Counted from the stretch's first letter, positions 45,701-54,015 are shown. The stretch: 64,000 bases of DNA from Geobacillus thermocatenulatus (GCF_002217655.1 NZ_NEWK01000002.1:435164-499163), one strand, 5' to 3'. Notes: a model not told the origin generated them from the letters alone. Made by a program: numbers and translations.

Positions 45701-46474
45701 AATATGCGACTGTTCCCGCGCTTTGTCTAAACAATAATCGTAAAATGGGCACCATTCACAGCGGTAATCCAAGTGCCAAAACAGCTCATCAAGTTGCTTT
45801 TCGGCCAGCGCCGTCAATTCGCCAGCCAAAAACTGCTCAAGAAACGGAAGCAGCTGTCCGATATCCGCCGGCTGCGGCTGCTCGGTTTTATACGTCCATA
45901 CCCCCGCTTCGCGCAAATCGACGCTGCCCTTAACGCCGTGCTCCTCTAACACCGAGGATAACATCAACGCGTACAGCGCCGTTTGCACGCGGTGGGAAAG
46001 CTTTAACACGTCCGATGATTTGATGTCAATGATACGGAACACAAAGCCGTTTTGTCCAGGAATGCACTCAATCAAATCCGGACGGCACGCCGCAAATCGG
46101 ATCGCCTCTGGATCCAACCCGTACCGTTCGTAAAAGCGCGGCGGCGCGATCAATGTCGGCTGGTACAAATAGCGCTTGCTCGGCTGCTTCAGCTCGCGGA
46201 TCGTCTCCTCTCCATCCAAATAGCAGTGGGAAATCAGCGCGCCAGGCTCTCGCTTCCCCAGCTTCACCTGGCCGGCCAAATAGGTCGTAATCACTTCCTC
46301 TTCCCACTCAACCCCTCGGCGCAGCACTCCCTGATGCACCGCGGGCCGCTCAAACAGCTCTTCCGGCACATCGAGCTCGCTGCGTCGTTCTTTCGCCAAC
46401 GACTGAAAGTAAAAATTTCGCTCGCACTCATGATAAAAATAGCTTGCGATTTTGGCAGGAGAAACGTAAAGCAT
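42713..46474 (-). CDS. Fe-S RecB/Cas4-type nuclease fused to a Dna2/Upf1-like SF1 helicase
   Basis: A 1253-residue protein. N-terminal nuclease: Cys17 (YHECERNF) and Cys cluster CEWCPFYDYC near 238-248 suit a 4Fe-4S cluster; RPDLIE (about 130), IDIKSS (about 146) and HRVQTALYAL form the RecB-type PD-(D/E)XK site. A helical middle follows. C-terminal SF1B helicase: GPPGTGKTHF (Walker A, about 806), VVILDEASQI (Walker B, about 927), VGDHFQLPPI, TVDKMQGQEVDAAIISYG and LNVSLTRARKKAILF. This resembles the TM0106-type/Dna2-like group, of unknown role. ATG at 46474 follows AAAGG; earlier in-frame starts lack sites. Confidence 0.85.
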   Translation of the reverse strand: MLYVSPAKIASYFYHECERNFYFQSLAKERRSELDVPEELFERPAVHQGVLRRGVEWEEEVITTYLAGQVKLGKREPGALISHCYLDGEETIRELKQPSKRYLYQPTLIAPPRFYERYGLDPEAIRFAACRPDLIECIPGQNGFVFRIIDIKSSDVLKLSHRVQTALYALMLSSVLEEHGVKGSVDLREAGVWTYKTEQPQPADIGQLLPFLEQFLAGELTALAEKQLDELFWHLDYRCEWCPFYDYCLDKAREQSHISLIPYLSSHASRFIRERQLPETIGEFRQLLERQETRHVLKQNAGLARQLRRLEAQLEAIAEEKVVPYDRAVTHMPIWEDIRLILAAQRDPLTDKIAAASLYRVGGTDVFGTGSEMHHVIAGSLEECDAVGRTFADTLDRLLQTVHDYNRAREWRAQKSVQAYVADNYEWDNVQQLLQALLFDPEYNEKAVRLLSYFHSSVLSSASDHPDEIVPLPVVVLTTAVSQLFALPTHVAYRLEDLSRYIAAYHDSPFLYSASERFSFRLTNAMKLDVLHDAWQTGDMETRQAVEKELSRRLWAAHSIIQGIRAWAESVHPSPLIVWPEKFAFPHSADYHDPLVSKLAFMARYEALLNCLDIRQKRLLPLSERLENGVTLHVTYLGGDRFRLNNRQALETIDQKASWLLTECNEEGEKAQQTFPDHKYASEWKTPQRVNLYFTRIRAIEDDGKAAELELELPKWLDRFPLVEGEEYWLSLRHADFTTPRVLQALQQLDQDNHRILDLIRDPIRYRKTFRPNWDAEEVKALLRQSGLTKSQRQAFLHFLRHTLTLVWGPPGTGKTHFIAVALRLLMTIYEKHGRRLAILVSGFTHAAIENVLRKIQELAPRRSVHIAKLGEIQTENAKGIAEVADRDLPRWLGNGGHRVLGATLYGIQRAYEKGCLEEFDVVILDEASQIRVADSLLALRHVKKAGRLLIVGDHFQLPPIIQGTYAAAEGEPHLFDSIFRLLFDADVEKRYTRQLTDNFRMNEALCRYPAERIYSSQYTAFTRQIAEQTLTLAPAPRADGWIEAAIDPDYPLVVCTYDGVYGAQENEAEARWVASIAKVLRERLLDSEGKRYDDSSEGDQAFWRRGLFIISPHRAQIRAIRRELEHQGLRPPFFVDTVDKMQGQEVDAAIISYGVADPELAVMEGEFIYSLNRLNVSLTRARKKAILFLSRQLMSPPLQVIGNEEYREGVNFMVGLEQYALRHGEAQTFMVDGVALQMYRVSRPKMEKMDTL

Positions 46475-46645
46475 ACATCGATCCCTTTCTAAAAACATAC
46501 TAGCCGACATCCGCACTGGGACTTGTCAGTTTGTTTATTCATTGTATCATATGTTTGTACGCTTTCCTATATACGCCATTCGTGCTTGTCCGACAAGAAC
46601 ATATGTGCTATAATGAAGGAAATTAGAATGAAAGAGGGGCCAAAA

Positions 46646-47374
46646 ATGAGCGAAGAGATCCTCTTACAGTTGTTCAACCGGCTTGGTCATATCGAGAACA
46701 CGCTGCACCTCCTCGTCGAAAGCCAAAAACGGCTGGAAGCAGAACAACAAGAAATGCGAAAAGAACAGCAGGAGATCCGAAGAGAACAACAAGAAATACG
46801 AAAAGAACAGCAGGAAATCCGCAGAGAACAACAAGAAATACGGAAAGAACAGCAGGAAATCCGCAGAGAACAACAAGAAATGCGGAAAGAACAGCAGGAA
46901 ATCCGCAGAGAACAACAAGAAATGCGGAAAGAGCAACAGGAGATCCGTAGAGAACAGCAAGAAATGCGGAAAGAGCAACAGGAGATCCGTAGAGAACAGC
47001 AGGAAATGCGCAAAGAGCAAGAAGAATTCCGGCGGATCCAGCAAGCTCTCCTTGAAGGCCAAAAGCGGTTGGAAGAAGAACAAGCCCATATCAAAGCTGG
47101 CCAAAAAGAACTGTATGATCTGATGTCTGCCCTGCTTCACCGTCAAGATGAAACCGATGCCGCACTCGACGCCCTCGCGATGGACGTGCACAAACTTCAC
47201 GGCGAAGTCTCTTCCATCCACCAAAGACTCGACGCCTTAGAGAAAAAAGTCGATTCCCATGCCCAATCATTCAATGAACAGCTGAACAACATCAAACTTG
47301 ACATCACCTTCCTCTCGAACAAAGTCATCGAACACGAACGGGAAATCTACAAAATTAAGAATGTTATTTTATGA
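46646..47374 (+). CDS. Repeat-rich coiled-coil protein B
   Basis: A 242-residue helical protein. MSEEILLQLFNRLGHIENTL opens it; residues about 30-130 are about fourteen heptads of the type EQQEIRR/EQQEMRK; then QALLEGQKRLEEEQAHIKAG, a globular-looking stretch (ALLHRQDETDAALDALAMDV) and a tail NKVIEHEREIYKIKNVI. Only one hydrophobic residue per heptad in the repeat suggests a very polar coiled coil or a single stable helix. It has the same plan as the protein at 16770. GAGGGG lies 7 bp upstream of ATG 46646. Divergent from the nuclease-helicase. Function unknown. Confidence 0.7.
   Translation: MSEEILLQLFNRLGHIENTLHLLVESQKRLEAEQQEMRKEQQEIRREQQEIRKEQQEIRREQQEIRKEQQEIRREQQEMRKEQQEIRREQQEMRKEQQEIRREQQEMRKEQQEIRREQQEMRKEQEEFRRIQQALLEGQKRLEEEQAHIKAGQKELYDLMSALLHRQDETDAALDALAMDVHKLHGEVSSIHQRLDALEKKVDSHAQSFNEQLNNIKLDITFLSNKVIEHEREIYKIKNVIL
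46737..47030. repeat. 42-bp (2 x 21) tandem repeats in coiled-coil gene B
   Basis: About seven copies of a 42-bp unit containing aacagcaggaaatccgcaga differ at only a few bases. They encode alternating EQQEIRR and EQQEMRK heptads. Confidence 0.85.
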
Positions 47375-47382
47375 TGTAAGAA

Positions 47383-47402
47383 GGCGGGCGTCCAAGCCCG
47401 CC
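47383..47402. terminator. Bidirectional terminator
   Basis: GGCGGGC (47383-47389) and GCCCGCC (47396-47402) lie between the convergent stops at 47374 and 47410; TCTCCTTTTATTT follows on the plus strand. Confidence 0.65.
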
Positions 47403-47409
47403 TCTCCTT

Positions 47410-48369
47410 TTATTTCAATCCTTCTTCCACCTGTTTGATCATTTCCGACACCGACGTCAATCCGCCGCCTGAGAGATACCAATAATTTGGATCCAAGTAG
47501 ACAATGTGGCCGTTTTGATATGCTTTCGTCTTTTTCACAAGCGCATTTTCAATCGTTTGCTTCGCTGTCGGCTTTCCTTCTACGACGGCGTCGCGGTCAA
47601 TGACAAACAAGTAATCCGGGTTTTTCTCGGCAATGTACTCAAATGATACGCTTTGTCCATGAGGATTCGTCACTTTCAAATTCGGGTCTGCGGCTGGCAC
47701 GCCGAGCACATCATGGATGAGCCCAAAGCGCGAACCTTTGCCATACGCACTCACTTTCCCGCCGGTCGTCAAAATGATCAGCGCTTTTTTGTCTGCAGCC
47801 TTTGCCTTCACTTCTTCGATTTGTTTTTCAATATTGGCCAGTTCCTCATCTACTTCTTTTTCTTTGCCAAACATTTGCCCGATCAACTTCATATTATTTG
47901 TAAACGAATCCCAATAATGTTGCGTGTCAATCCCCATATAAACGGTTGGACCAATCTCTTTCAACTTGTCATACAAATTTGCTTGACGACCGGAAATAAA
48001 AATGACATCCGGCTTGATTTCGCTCAGTTTCTCAAAATCCGGTTCCATCAAACTGCCAACGTTTTGGTAGTCGCTGCTTTTATATTTCTCCAAGTATTTC
48101 GGCACGTTCATCTGCGGCAAAGCTGTCACCTTCACGCCTAGTTTATCAAGGGTGTCCAGCACTCCAAAATCAAAGACAACCACTTTCTCTGGATTTTTCT
48201 TGACTTTCGCCTCTCCAAGCTGGTGCTTGATCGTCATTTCCTCGGCCTGTTCCGTTTTCTTCTCTTCATTCTTCCCACTTGCTCCGTTGCTTGCATTCTC
48301 CTTATTGCCGCAAGCAGCCAGTACGACGAGAAGCAAAGCAACCACTACCATCAGCCAACGCTGTTTCAT
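47410..48369 (-). CDS. yclQ: Siderophore-binding lipoprotein of ABC importer (YclQ/FpiA type)
   Basis: A 319-residue extracellular lipoprotein. A signal peptide of about 19 residues ends in the lipobox LAAC, followed by a charged linker (NKENASNGASGKNEEKKTEQ). The fold is the cluster A-II/PeriBP-2 type: KVVVFDFGVLDTLDKLGVKV, PDVIFISGRQANLYDKLKEI, YLDPNYWYLSGGGLTSVSEM. YclQ of B. subtilis binds petrobactin-like siderophores; the ligand here is inferred. It is separated by 303 bp from the ATPase gene, unlike the tight spacing of the other three. Confidence 0.9.
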   Translation of the reverse strand: MKQRWLMVVVALLLVVLAACGNKENASNGASGKNEEKKTEQAEEMTIKHQLGEAKVKKNPEKVVVFDFGVLDTLDKLGVKVTALPQMNVPKYLEKYKSSDYQNVGSLMEPDFEKLSEIKPDVIFISGRQANLYDKLKEIGPTVYMGIDTQHYWDSFTNNMKLIGQMFGKEKEVDEELANIEKQIEEVKAKAADKKALIILTTGGKVSAYGKGSRFGLIHDVLGVPAADPNLKVTNPHGQSVSFEYIAEKNPDYLFVIDRDAVVEGKPTAKQTIENALVKKTKAYQNGHIVYLDPNYWYLSGGGLTSVSEMIKQVEEGLK

Positions 48370-48672
48370 TGGCTATACCCCCCTTTGGAAATTTAAATTA
48401 TATGTTGACGGCTTTCGTATTTACTCGACAAGGGGCGCCCTTTCTTGCCGATGTCAACATGAAAGCCGGATCAACCATTTTTTACTTAATTGGAATCTTC
48501 TTCATATACTTGACTTTGATCGCGTCTCCCCGTCCCATGTTTGAATCCGAGACGGAGCTCTTCACCAAGCATGCCCATAGATTTCATCCCCACAGCGAAA
48601 CCGCCATCTTTAACCCGCTTCCACAGCCCGCTTTTTCACTAGTCAAGATGGACGCTTTCTCATGGGAAATTG
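48370..48672. other. 303-bp gap inside the siderophore importer operon
   Basis: No supported gene. GTTGAC and GTCAAC half-sites (around 48409-48460) could form a long hairpin on either strand, and TATAAT near 48398-48403 (minus strand) might allow separate expression of the binding protein. Confidence 0.35.
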
Positions 48673-49428
48673 CTAAAAATACACACAGATGCGCTGATTT
48701 TCAATCGTCTGCACGCGCACATCCAAATCATAAATGCCGCGAAGCACTTCATCGCGCATGATCGATGAAACATCCCCTTCGCAGACGACCTCTCCATCTT
48801 TTAACGCGACCATATAATCGGAATAACAAGAGGCAAAGTTAATATCGTGCATCACCATCACGATCGTTTTGCCAAGCTCATCGACCAGCTTGCGCAACAC
48901 TTTCATCATCTGCACGGCGTGTTTCATATCCAAATTGTTCAACGGCTCGTCCAAGAAAATATAATCCGTATCTTGCGCCAACACCATCGCGATATAAGCT
49001 CTCTGACGCTGTCCGCCGCTCAACTCGTCCATATAGCGGTCTTGCAATGGCTCCAACTCCATATAGCGGATCGCCTCACGCACATAGTCGCGATCTTGAC
49101 GCGTCAAGCGGCCGCGCGAATACGGAAAGCGGCCGAACGACACCAATTCGTTCACCGTCAAGCGAGCTGCGATATGGTTGGATTGCTTCAAAATGGAAAT
49201 TTTTTTCGCCAACTCTTCTGTCCGATAACGAGCAATTTCCTTCCCTTCAATCCAGATTTCCCCTCCATCTTTTGGAATTAAGCGGCTCATCATGGACAAA
49301 AGCGTGCTTTTCCCCGCCCCGTTCGGGCCAATGAGCGATGTGAGCTTGCAGCGCGGAACAGATAAAGATACACGGTCAATCACAGTCTTCCCGCCGTATC
49401 GCTTCAATACTTGTTTCACCTCTACCAT
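48673..49428 (-). CDS. yclP: Siderophore ABC importer ATPase (YclP type)
   Basis: A 251-residue ATP-binding subunit. Walker A SLIGPNGAGKSTLLSMMSRL, signature DELSGGQRQRAYIAMVLAQD, Walker B DYIFLDEPLNNLD and switch His in IVMVMHDINFASCYSDYMVA are intact. It energises import through the two permeases. The start overlaps the stop of the permease gene by 7 bp, showing coupling. AAAGGAG precedes the ATG. Confidence 0.93.
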   Translation of the reverse strand: MVEVKQVLKRYGGKTVIDRVSLSVPRCKLTSLIGPNGAGKSTLLSMMSRLIPKDGGEIWIEGKEIARYRTEELAKKISILKQSNHIAARLTVNELVSFGRFPYSRGRLTRQDRDYVREAIRYMELEPLQDRYMDELSGGQRQRAYIAMVLAQDTDYIFLDEPLNNLDMKHAVQMMKVLRKLVDELGKTIVMVMHDINFASCYSDYMVALKDGEVVCEGDVSSIMRDEVLRGIYDLDVRVQTIENQRICVYF

Positions 49429-50372
49429 GCTTTTCGCTCCTTTAACAAAAGGTATAGAAAATAGACGCCTCCGACCATGTTGACAATGACAGACAACGTC
49501 GTCGAAAAGGTGAACACCCGCTCGACCACCAGTTGGCCGCCAACGAGGGCGATGACGCCGAACAGCGCCGCCCCTGCAAGCAAATAACGATGTTCATACG
49601 TTTGAAAAAACGCATACGCCACATTAGCGACAATCAATCCGAAAAACATGATGGGACCAACAAGTGCGGTCGAGACCGACACCAACACCGCTACAATCAT
49701 CAGCAGCCGTTTGACGACCGTTTCATACGCCACGCCTAAATTGATCGCATGATCTTTGCCGAGCGACAGCACGTCCAACTCGTGAAGATGACGGTATGTA
49801 TACAATGTCGCGGCCGCAATGAGCAGGCCTGCCGGCCAAAGCAAGTCTGTTTTCATATTGTTGATGCTCGCAAACATTCGATCTTGAATGATGGAAAATT
49901 CATTTGGGTCAATCAAATATTGCATGAAAGACGTCAAGCTTTGGAAAAACGTACCGAGAATCATCCCAACAAGCAAGATGAAATATAAATTTTGCCCTTC
50001 ACGGCGAAACAAAAACGAATACAATAGAACTGAAAAACCGATCATCGACCCAGCAGACAGGAGAAAGTGCGAGGTGTTGCCCATCATGGTCAACGTCGTC
50101 GAACCAAACAAAAACACTACAGCGGTTTGCACAAGCATATAAACGGAATCAAGCCCGATAATGCTTGGAGTTAAAATACGATTATTGGTCATCGTCTGAA
50201 ATAAGACGGTCGAAACCGCCCCCGCCCAGCCGACAAGCACCATCGCGACAATCTTTTCGCTCCGCGAGCGTAACACATAGTCAAAATCCCCTCGCAAGTG
50301 TGTAAACAAAAACAGCGCGATCAATCCGAGCGCCAATACCACGAGCACAGCCACTTTCATCCGATTAGACAT
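49422..50372 (-). CDS. yclO: Siderophore ABC importer permease (YclO type)
   Basis: A 316-residue FecCD-family permease with nine or so membrane helices. VLVGWAGAVSTVLFQTMTNN near the N-terminus and STALVGPIMFFGLIVANVAY (the cytoplasmic coupling loop G-PI-F-GL) near residue 235 identify the family. It forms the channel with YclN. It overlaps yclN by 8 bp and yclP by 7 bp. Confidence 0.92.
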   Translation of the reverse strand: MSNRMKVAVLVVLALGLIALFLFTHLRGDFDYVLRSRSEKIVAMVLVGWAGAVSTVLFQTMTNNRILTPSIIGLDSVYMLVQTAVVFLFGSTTLTMMGNTSHFLLSAGSMIGFSVLLYSFLFRREGQNLYFILLVGMILGTFFQSLTSFMQYLIDPNEFSIIQDRMFASINNMKTDLLWPAGLLIAAATLYTYRHLHELDVLSLGKDHAINLGVAYETVVKRLLMIVAVLVSVSTALVGPIMFFGLIVANVAYAFFQTYEHRYLLAGAALFGVIALVGGQLVVERVFTFSTTLSVIVNMVGGVYFLYLLLKERKAW

Positions 50373-51312
50373 ACTGCTTCGTTCTCCTTACGAGCAAATA
50401 TAAAAAGACGCCGCTTCCGATTACCCCAACCGTCAAGCCGATTGGAATTTCGTATGGATAAATGGCGACTCGGCCAAATACATCGCAAATCAGCACAAAC
50501 AAAGCGCCAAACATGGCTGTCAACGGCAATACTTTGCGCAAATGATCCCCGTAATACATCGTGACGATGTTCGGAACGATCAGCCCTAAAAACGGCAGCG
50601 TCCCAACCGTCAACACCTCAACAGCAGAAACAACAGCGACAATGAGGAGACCGGTGTAGACAATCGAACGGTAGCGAACCCCTAAGTTCGTCGCCATCTC
50701 CTCCCCCATGCCGGCGATCGTAAACCGATTGGCGTATACATAAGCGATTGCCATGAGCGGAACGCTCACATACAGCATTTCATAACGCCCTTGCATCATA
50801 ACGGAAAAATCGCCGTGCATCCATGCGGACATCGATTGAATCAAATCATATTTATAAGCCAAAAATGTCGTGACGGAACCGACAATATTGCCAAACATCA
50901 AGCCGATGAGCGGAATAAAGATCGAATCTTTGTACTTGACACGATCCAAAACCGTCATAAACAGCAGCGTCCCCGCAAACGCAAACACAACGGCAATAGC
51001 CGCCTTCACAAGCGGCCCTGCGGCAGCGAATGCAATCATGGACACCAACAGGCCGAGCCGCGCCCAATCCATCGTTCCCGCCGTCGTCGGCGACACAAAT
51101 CGGTTTTGGCTCAACTGCTGCATGATCAAGCCGCAAATGCTCACGCTTGATCCGGCGATCAGAATGCTGATGAGCCGCGGCAAGCGACTGATCAAAAACA
51201 CTTCCCACGCCTCACGGTCGCCGGCAAACAGCTCGCGAGGCGATAAATCATGCACACCGACAAACAATGATGCCGCAGCCAAAACAACAAGAAGCACCAT
51301 CCATTTTTTCAT
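50365..51312 (-). CDS. yclN: Siderophore ABC importer permease (YclN type)
   Basis: A 315-residue FecCD permease: ISRLPRLISILIAGSSVSIC GLIMQ gives the family N-terminal block, and VLTVGTLPFLGLIVPNIVTM the coupling loop. First gene of the importer operon, with two Fur-type boxes upstream (51402 and 51626). A modest AGGATGAG site lies 8 bp before the ATG. Confidence 0.92.
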   Translation of the reverse strand: MKKWMVLLVVLAAASLFVGVHDLSPRELFAGDREAWEVFLISRLPRLISILIAGSSVSICGLIMQQLSQNRFVSPTTAGTMDWARLGLLVSMIAFAAAGPLVKAAIAVVFAFAGTLLFMTVLDRVKYKDSIFIPLIGLMFGNIVGSVTTFLAYKYDLIQSMSAWMHGDFSVMMQGRYEMLYVSVPLMAIAYVYANRFTIAGMGEEMATNLGVRYRSIVYTGLLIVAVVSAVEVLTVGTLPFLGLIVPNIVTMYYGDHLRKVLPLTAMFGALFVLICDVFGRVAIYPYEIPIGLTVGVIGSGVFLYLLVRRTKQYV

Positions 51313-51401
51313 GTTTTCTCATCCTGTCTTCCGTTCTATCCCATCATACAAGTCGAATGACGATGCCATGTCCAGACTCAATGGTTTTACAGGTGCAATT
51401 A

Positions 51402-51416
51402 TGATATTGATTATCT
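51402..51416. promoter_or_regulatory. Fur box proximal to yclN
   Basis: TGATATT-G-ATTATCT matches the Bacillus Fur consensus TGATAATNATTATCA at 12 of 14 positions, 90 bp before yclN. Confidence 0.6.
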
Positions 51417-51617
51417 TTCCCAACTAAAAAGATAAATTCTGCTTGTGTGAGAAGCAACCAGCACCGCCAAGACGACTGGCATCTCCTCAATCGCTGCTCT
51501 TTTCAAGCCAAACCATTCTGTCCACATGCGGCCACCACATCTCACTCCATTCTTTTGAAAACCATGTTCCCGCCCAAACCTCTAAAAAAGAGAAGGATTA
51601 TCATTTTCACATATCAT

Positions 51618-51647
51618 ATTTTAATTGATAAAAATTATCATTGTCAA
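51618..51647 (-). promoter_or_regulatory. Promoter with embedded Fur box, reading toward yclN
   Basis: TTGACA (51642-51647) and TAAAAT (51618-51623) on the minus strand are 18 bp apart. The spacer is almost filled by TGATAAA-A-ATTATCA (51626-51640), 13 of 14 matches to the Fur consensus, so bound Fur would block polymerase. Confidence 0.6.
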
Positions 51648-51832
51648 TATTTTTCATCGTTTTTTTGCTGTTTTCTTATTTTTTCTTCATACTTTCATTC
51701 CCCCTTCCACAAAGAAAAAAGCTTATTTCTCCCCTTTGTCTTTGATTTCTAAGCGTTTCTATCAACCAAGCAACAACAGACTTCTGGAACGAAACGCGCT
51801 TGTTGTTATTTTGTATGCGTCTGTGTCGCTCT

Positions 51833-52414
51833 CTAAGACGACAAAAACGCAAAAATCTCCTTTGCGGAAAAGCGCACCTCGGGAAACGTGGTCGATGCAG
51901 CCGCCCCGTTGTCTGCATCGTACACGTCTTCTAGCTGAAACGCTCCCGATTGCGAAACGTATTTTTCCATCACCTGGTGCTGATAATCGACAAGCCAGTA
52001 CTCGCGGACTCCTGCTTTCTCATAATAATGACGCTTCAGCAGCCGGTCGTTGCGGGCGGTGCTTGGCGACAACACTTCCACCACCAGGTCGGGGGCGCCG
52101 TAACACCGACCTTGGCGCAGTTTCGTTCGATCGCAAATAATGGATAGGTCGGGCAGCACCGTTACATTTTTCGTTCCTTTTTGTTCATCCTCAAACAAAA
52201 GGACGACTTGGAGGTTGCTGCCGAACACAAGACAAGGACTTCCTTTTAACGCCATGCGAAACTCGGCAATCAAATTGGCGACCACCCCTTCATGCTCATA
52301 AGGAGCTGGGGACATCAACACAATCGTTCCTTCGTACAGCTCCATCCGCTCATCTCCAGCCAAAGAAAAAAACTCGCCGAGCGTATACCGGCGTTGTTCG
52401 CCTGGTTGGCTCAT
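51833..52414 (-). CDS. Uma2 (DUF820) family putative nuclease, copy 2
   Basis: A 193-residue protein: YTLGEFFSLAGDERMELYEG, MSPAPYEHEGVVANLIAEFR, VTVLPDLSIICDRTKLRQGR, YGAPDLVVEVLSPSTARNDR and YEKAGVREYWLVDYQHQVME match the Uma2 core, with Asp (LPDLSI) and Glu (VEVLSPS) catalytic positions. It shares the YGAP-LVVEVLSPSTA block with the copy at 27044. ATG at 52414 follows GGGAGGGAGAG; the upstream in-frame start has no site. Function unknown. Confidence 0.82.
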   Translation of the reverse strand: MSQPGEQRRYTLGEFFSLAGDERMELYEGTIVLMSPAPYEHEGVVANLIAEFRMALKGSPCLVFGSNLQVVLLFEDEQKGTKNVTVLPDLSIICDRTKLRQGRCYGAPDLVVEVLSPSTARNDRLLKRHYYEKAGVREYWLVDYQHQVMEKYVSQSGAFQLEDVYDADNGAAASTTFPEVRFSAKEIFAFLSS

Positions 52415-52510
52415 GCCGCTCTCCCTCCCTGCACATGCTCTTTCTTCTATTGTAAGCAAACCGTTTGCTCGCCGACAATCACCTTCGCCAATGGCTTGAC
52501 GCTAAAAAAA

Positions 52511-52533
52511 GCGCCCTGCCTAAACGGCAGCGC
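52511..52533 (-). terminator. Terminator of the glucarate cluster
   Basis: GCGCCCTGCC (52511-52520) pairs with GGCAGCGC (52526-52533) with a bulge, followed by seven T on the minus strand, 16 bp after the stop. Confidence 0.7.
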
Positions 52534-52548
52534 ACTTTGCTCCATTTC

Positions 52549-54015
52549 TTATCCTTTGACCAACACCGTTTTCATCGCCGTGAAAAACTCGATGGCCGCC
52601 CGCCCTTGCTCACGCGAATGGGAGCTGGACTGCTTCATCCCGCCAAACGGCGCTTGCAGTTCGACTCCTGCGCTTTCTTCATTGATCCGGACGAGCCCGG
52701 CCTCGATGTCTTGGATGAACGCGAGCATCTTGCCGATATTTTGCGTGAAAATCGAGGCGCTCAATCCAAACGGTGTGTCATTGGCGAGAGAAAGCGCTTC
52801 TTCCAGCGAATCCACTTTGATTAACGCCAACACCGGCCCGAAAATTTCCTCGCGAGCGATCGTCATGTCGGGCGACACGTTTTCAAAGATGGTCGGCTGC
52901 ACATAAAACCCTTTCGCCCGTTCCCCATCCGCCAAACGTTGGCCTCCGTAAACGAGCGTCGCCCCTTCTTCGATTCCTTTTTGGATATAAGAAAGGACCG
53001 TCTCGAGCTGCTTTTGGCTGGCGCACGGCCCCATCCAAACGCCGTCCTCGAGTCCATTGCCGATGTTCAGCTGCTTCACTTTTGCCAACAATTTTTCCTT
53101 AAATTGATCATAGACGGTGCGCTGGACGAACACGCGGCTTGTCGCCGTGCATTTTTGTCCCGTGGAGCGCAGCCCACCGCTGATCGTTGCTTCAACGGCG
53201 CGATCCAAGTCAGCATCCTCGAGCACGATCACCGGATTCTTTCCGCCCATTTCCAGCTGGTATTTCGCCCCTCGGGCCACCGCTTTTTGGGCGATCGTTT
53301 TGCCGACTTCGTTGGAGCCGGTGAAGGTGATGCCATGAATGTGGGGATGTTCGGCGATCGCATTGCCGATGACCGATCCTTTGCCCGTCACCAAATTCAC
53401 CACACCGGCCGGCAGCCCCGCCTCGTCAAAGCATTCCACGATTTTCGCTGCCGTGACCGCCGTTTCCTGCGCCGGCTTAAACACAACGGTGTTTCCATAG
53501 ACGATGGCAGGTGCGATTTTCCAAATCGGAATCGCGACTGGAAAGTTCCACGGCGTGATGACCCCGACCACGCCAAGAGGCACGCGCGTGGTAAACATCA
53601 ACGCTTCGCTGTCCGTGGATGGAATGACCTCACCGATCGATCGCATCCCCTCTCCAGCGTAGTAGCGCAAAATATTGACTCCCCGCTGCACTTCCCCTTT
53701 CGCTTCTGGGAGCGTTTTTCCCATTTCTCTTGTCATCGTTTCGGCGATCTCATCAAGCCGTTTCTTAAGAACGTCAGCCGCGCGGAACAAATACTCTCCG
53801 CGTTTCGGGCCGGATAACTTCCGCCATGCCGCCTGCGCCCTTCGCGCCGCCTCAACCGCAACGTTCACATCTTCCACGCCGGACTCTTGGACATAGCCGA
53901 CGATGTCATCGATATTGGCTGGGTTAAGGCTGGCTTCTGTTTTCCCGGATGCAGAAGGGACCCATTGTCCGTTGATGTAGTTCAAGTATGTTTGTTGCTT
54001 TGTGCGTACCGTCAT
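52549..54015 (-). CDS. ycbD: 2,5-dioxovalerate (2-oxoglutarate semialdehyde) dehydrogenase
   Basis: A 488-residue NAD(P)-dependent aldehyde dehydrogenase. [58 protein letters not shown] (general base Glu) and [17 protein letters not shown] (catalytic Cys) are intact. From its place after kdgD it should oxidise 2,5-dioxovalerate to 2-oxoglutarate, the last step of aldarate breakdown, like B. subtilis YcbD. The start overlaps the stop of the 54-residue gene (ATGA). Confidence 0.92.
   Translation of the reverse strand: MTVRTKQQTYLNYINGQWVPSASGKTEASLNPANIDDIVGYVQESGVEDVNVAVEAARRAQAAWRKLSGPKRGEYLFRAADVLKKRLDEIAETMTREMGKTLPEAKGEVQRGVNILRYYAGEGMRSIGEVIPSTDSEALMFTTRVPLGVVGVITPWNFPVAIPIWKIAPAIVYGNTVVFKPAQETAVTAAKIVECFDEAGLPAGVVNLVTGKGSVIGNAIAEHPHIHGITFTGSNEVGKTIAQKAVARGAKYQLEMGGKNPVIVLEDADLDRAVEATISGGLRSTGQKCTATSRVFVQRTVYDQFKEKLLAKVKQLNIGNGLEDGVWMGPCASQKQLETVLSYIQKGIEEGATLVYGGQRLADGERAKGFYVQPTIFENVSPDMTIAREEIFGPVLALIKVDSLEEALSLANDTPFGLSASIFTQNIGKMLAFIQDIEAGLVRINEESAGVELQAPFGGMKQSSSHSREQGRAAIEFFTAMKTVLVKG

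Larger units (their letters stand above)
51313..51832. other. 520-bp control region upstream of the siderophore importer
   Basis: No gene supported. It contains two Fur boxes (51402-51416 and 51626-51640), a promoter at 51618-51647, and about 300 nt of would-be leader between that promoter and yclN. Confidence 0.45.

Noticed and set aside
46737-47030. Possible CRISPR array
   Set aside because: Tandem, spacer-free, in-frame coding repeats.
46664-47224. A 186-residue hydrophobic frame on the minus strand through the coiled-coil repeats
   Set aside because: It is the complement of the EQQEIRR repeats and consists of Phe/Leu/Ser repeats without a ribosome site; a mirror artefact.
48279-48761. 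A 160-residue plus-strand frame across the yclP-yclQ gap
   Set aside because: It is mostly antisense to yclQ signal sequence and yclP, with no start signal or recognisable domain.
51443-52140. Plus-strand frames in the Fur-box region
   Set aside because: No ribosome sites, no protein-like composition, and partly antisense to the Uma2 gene.
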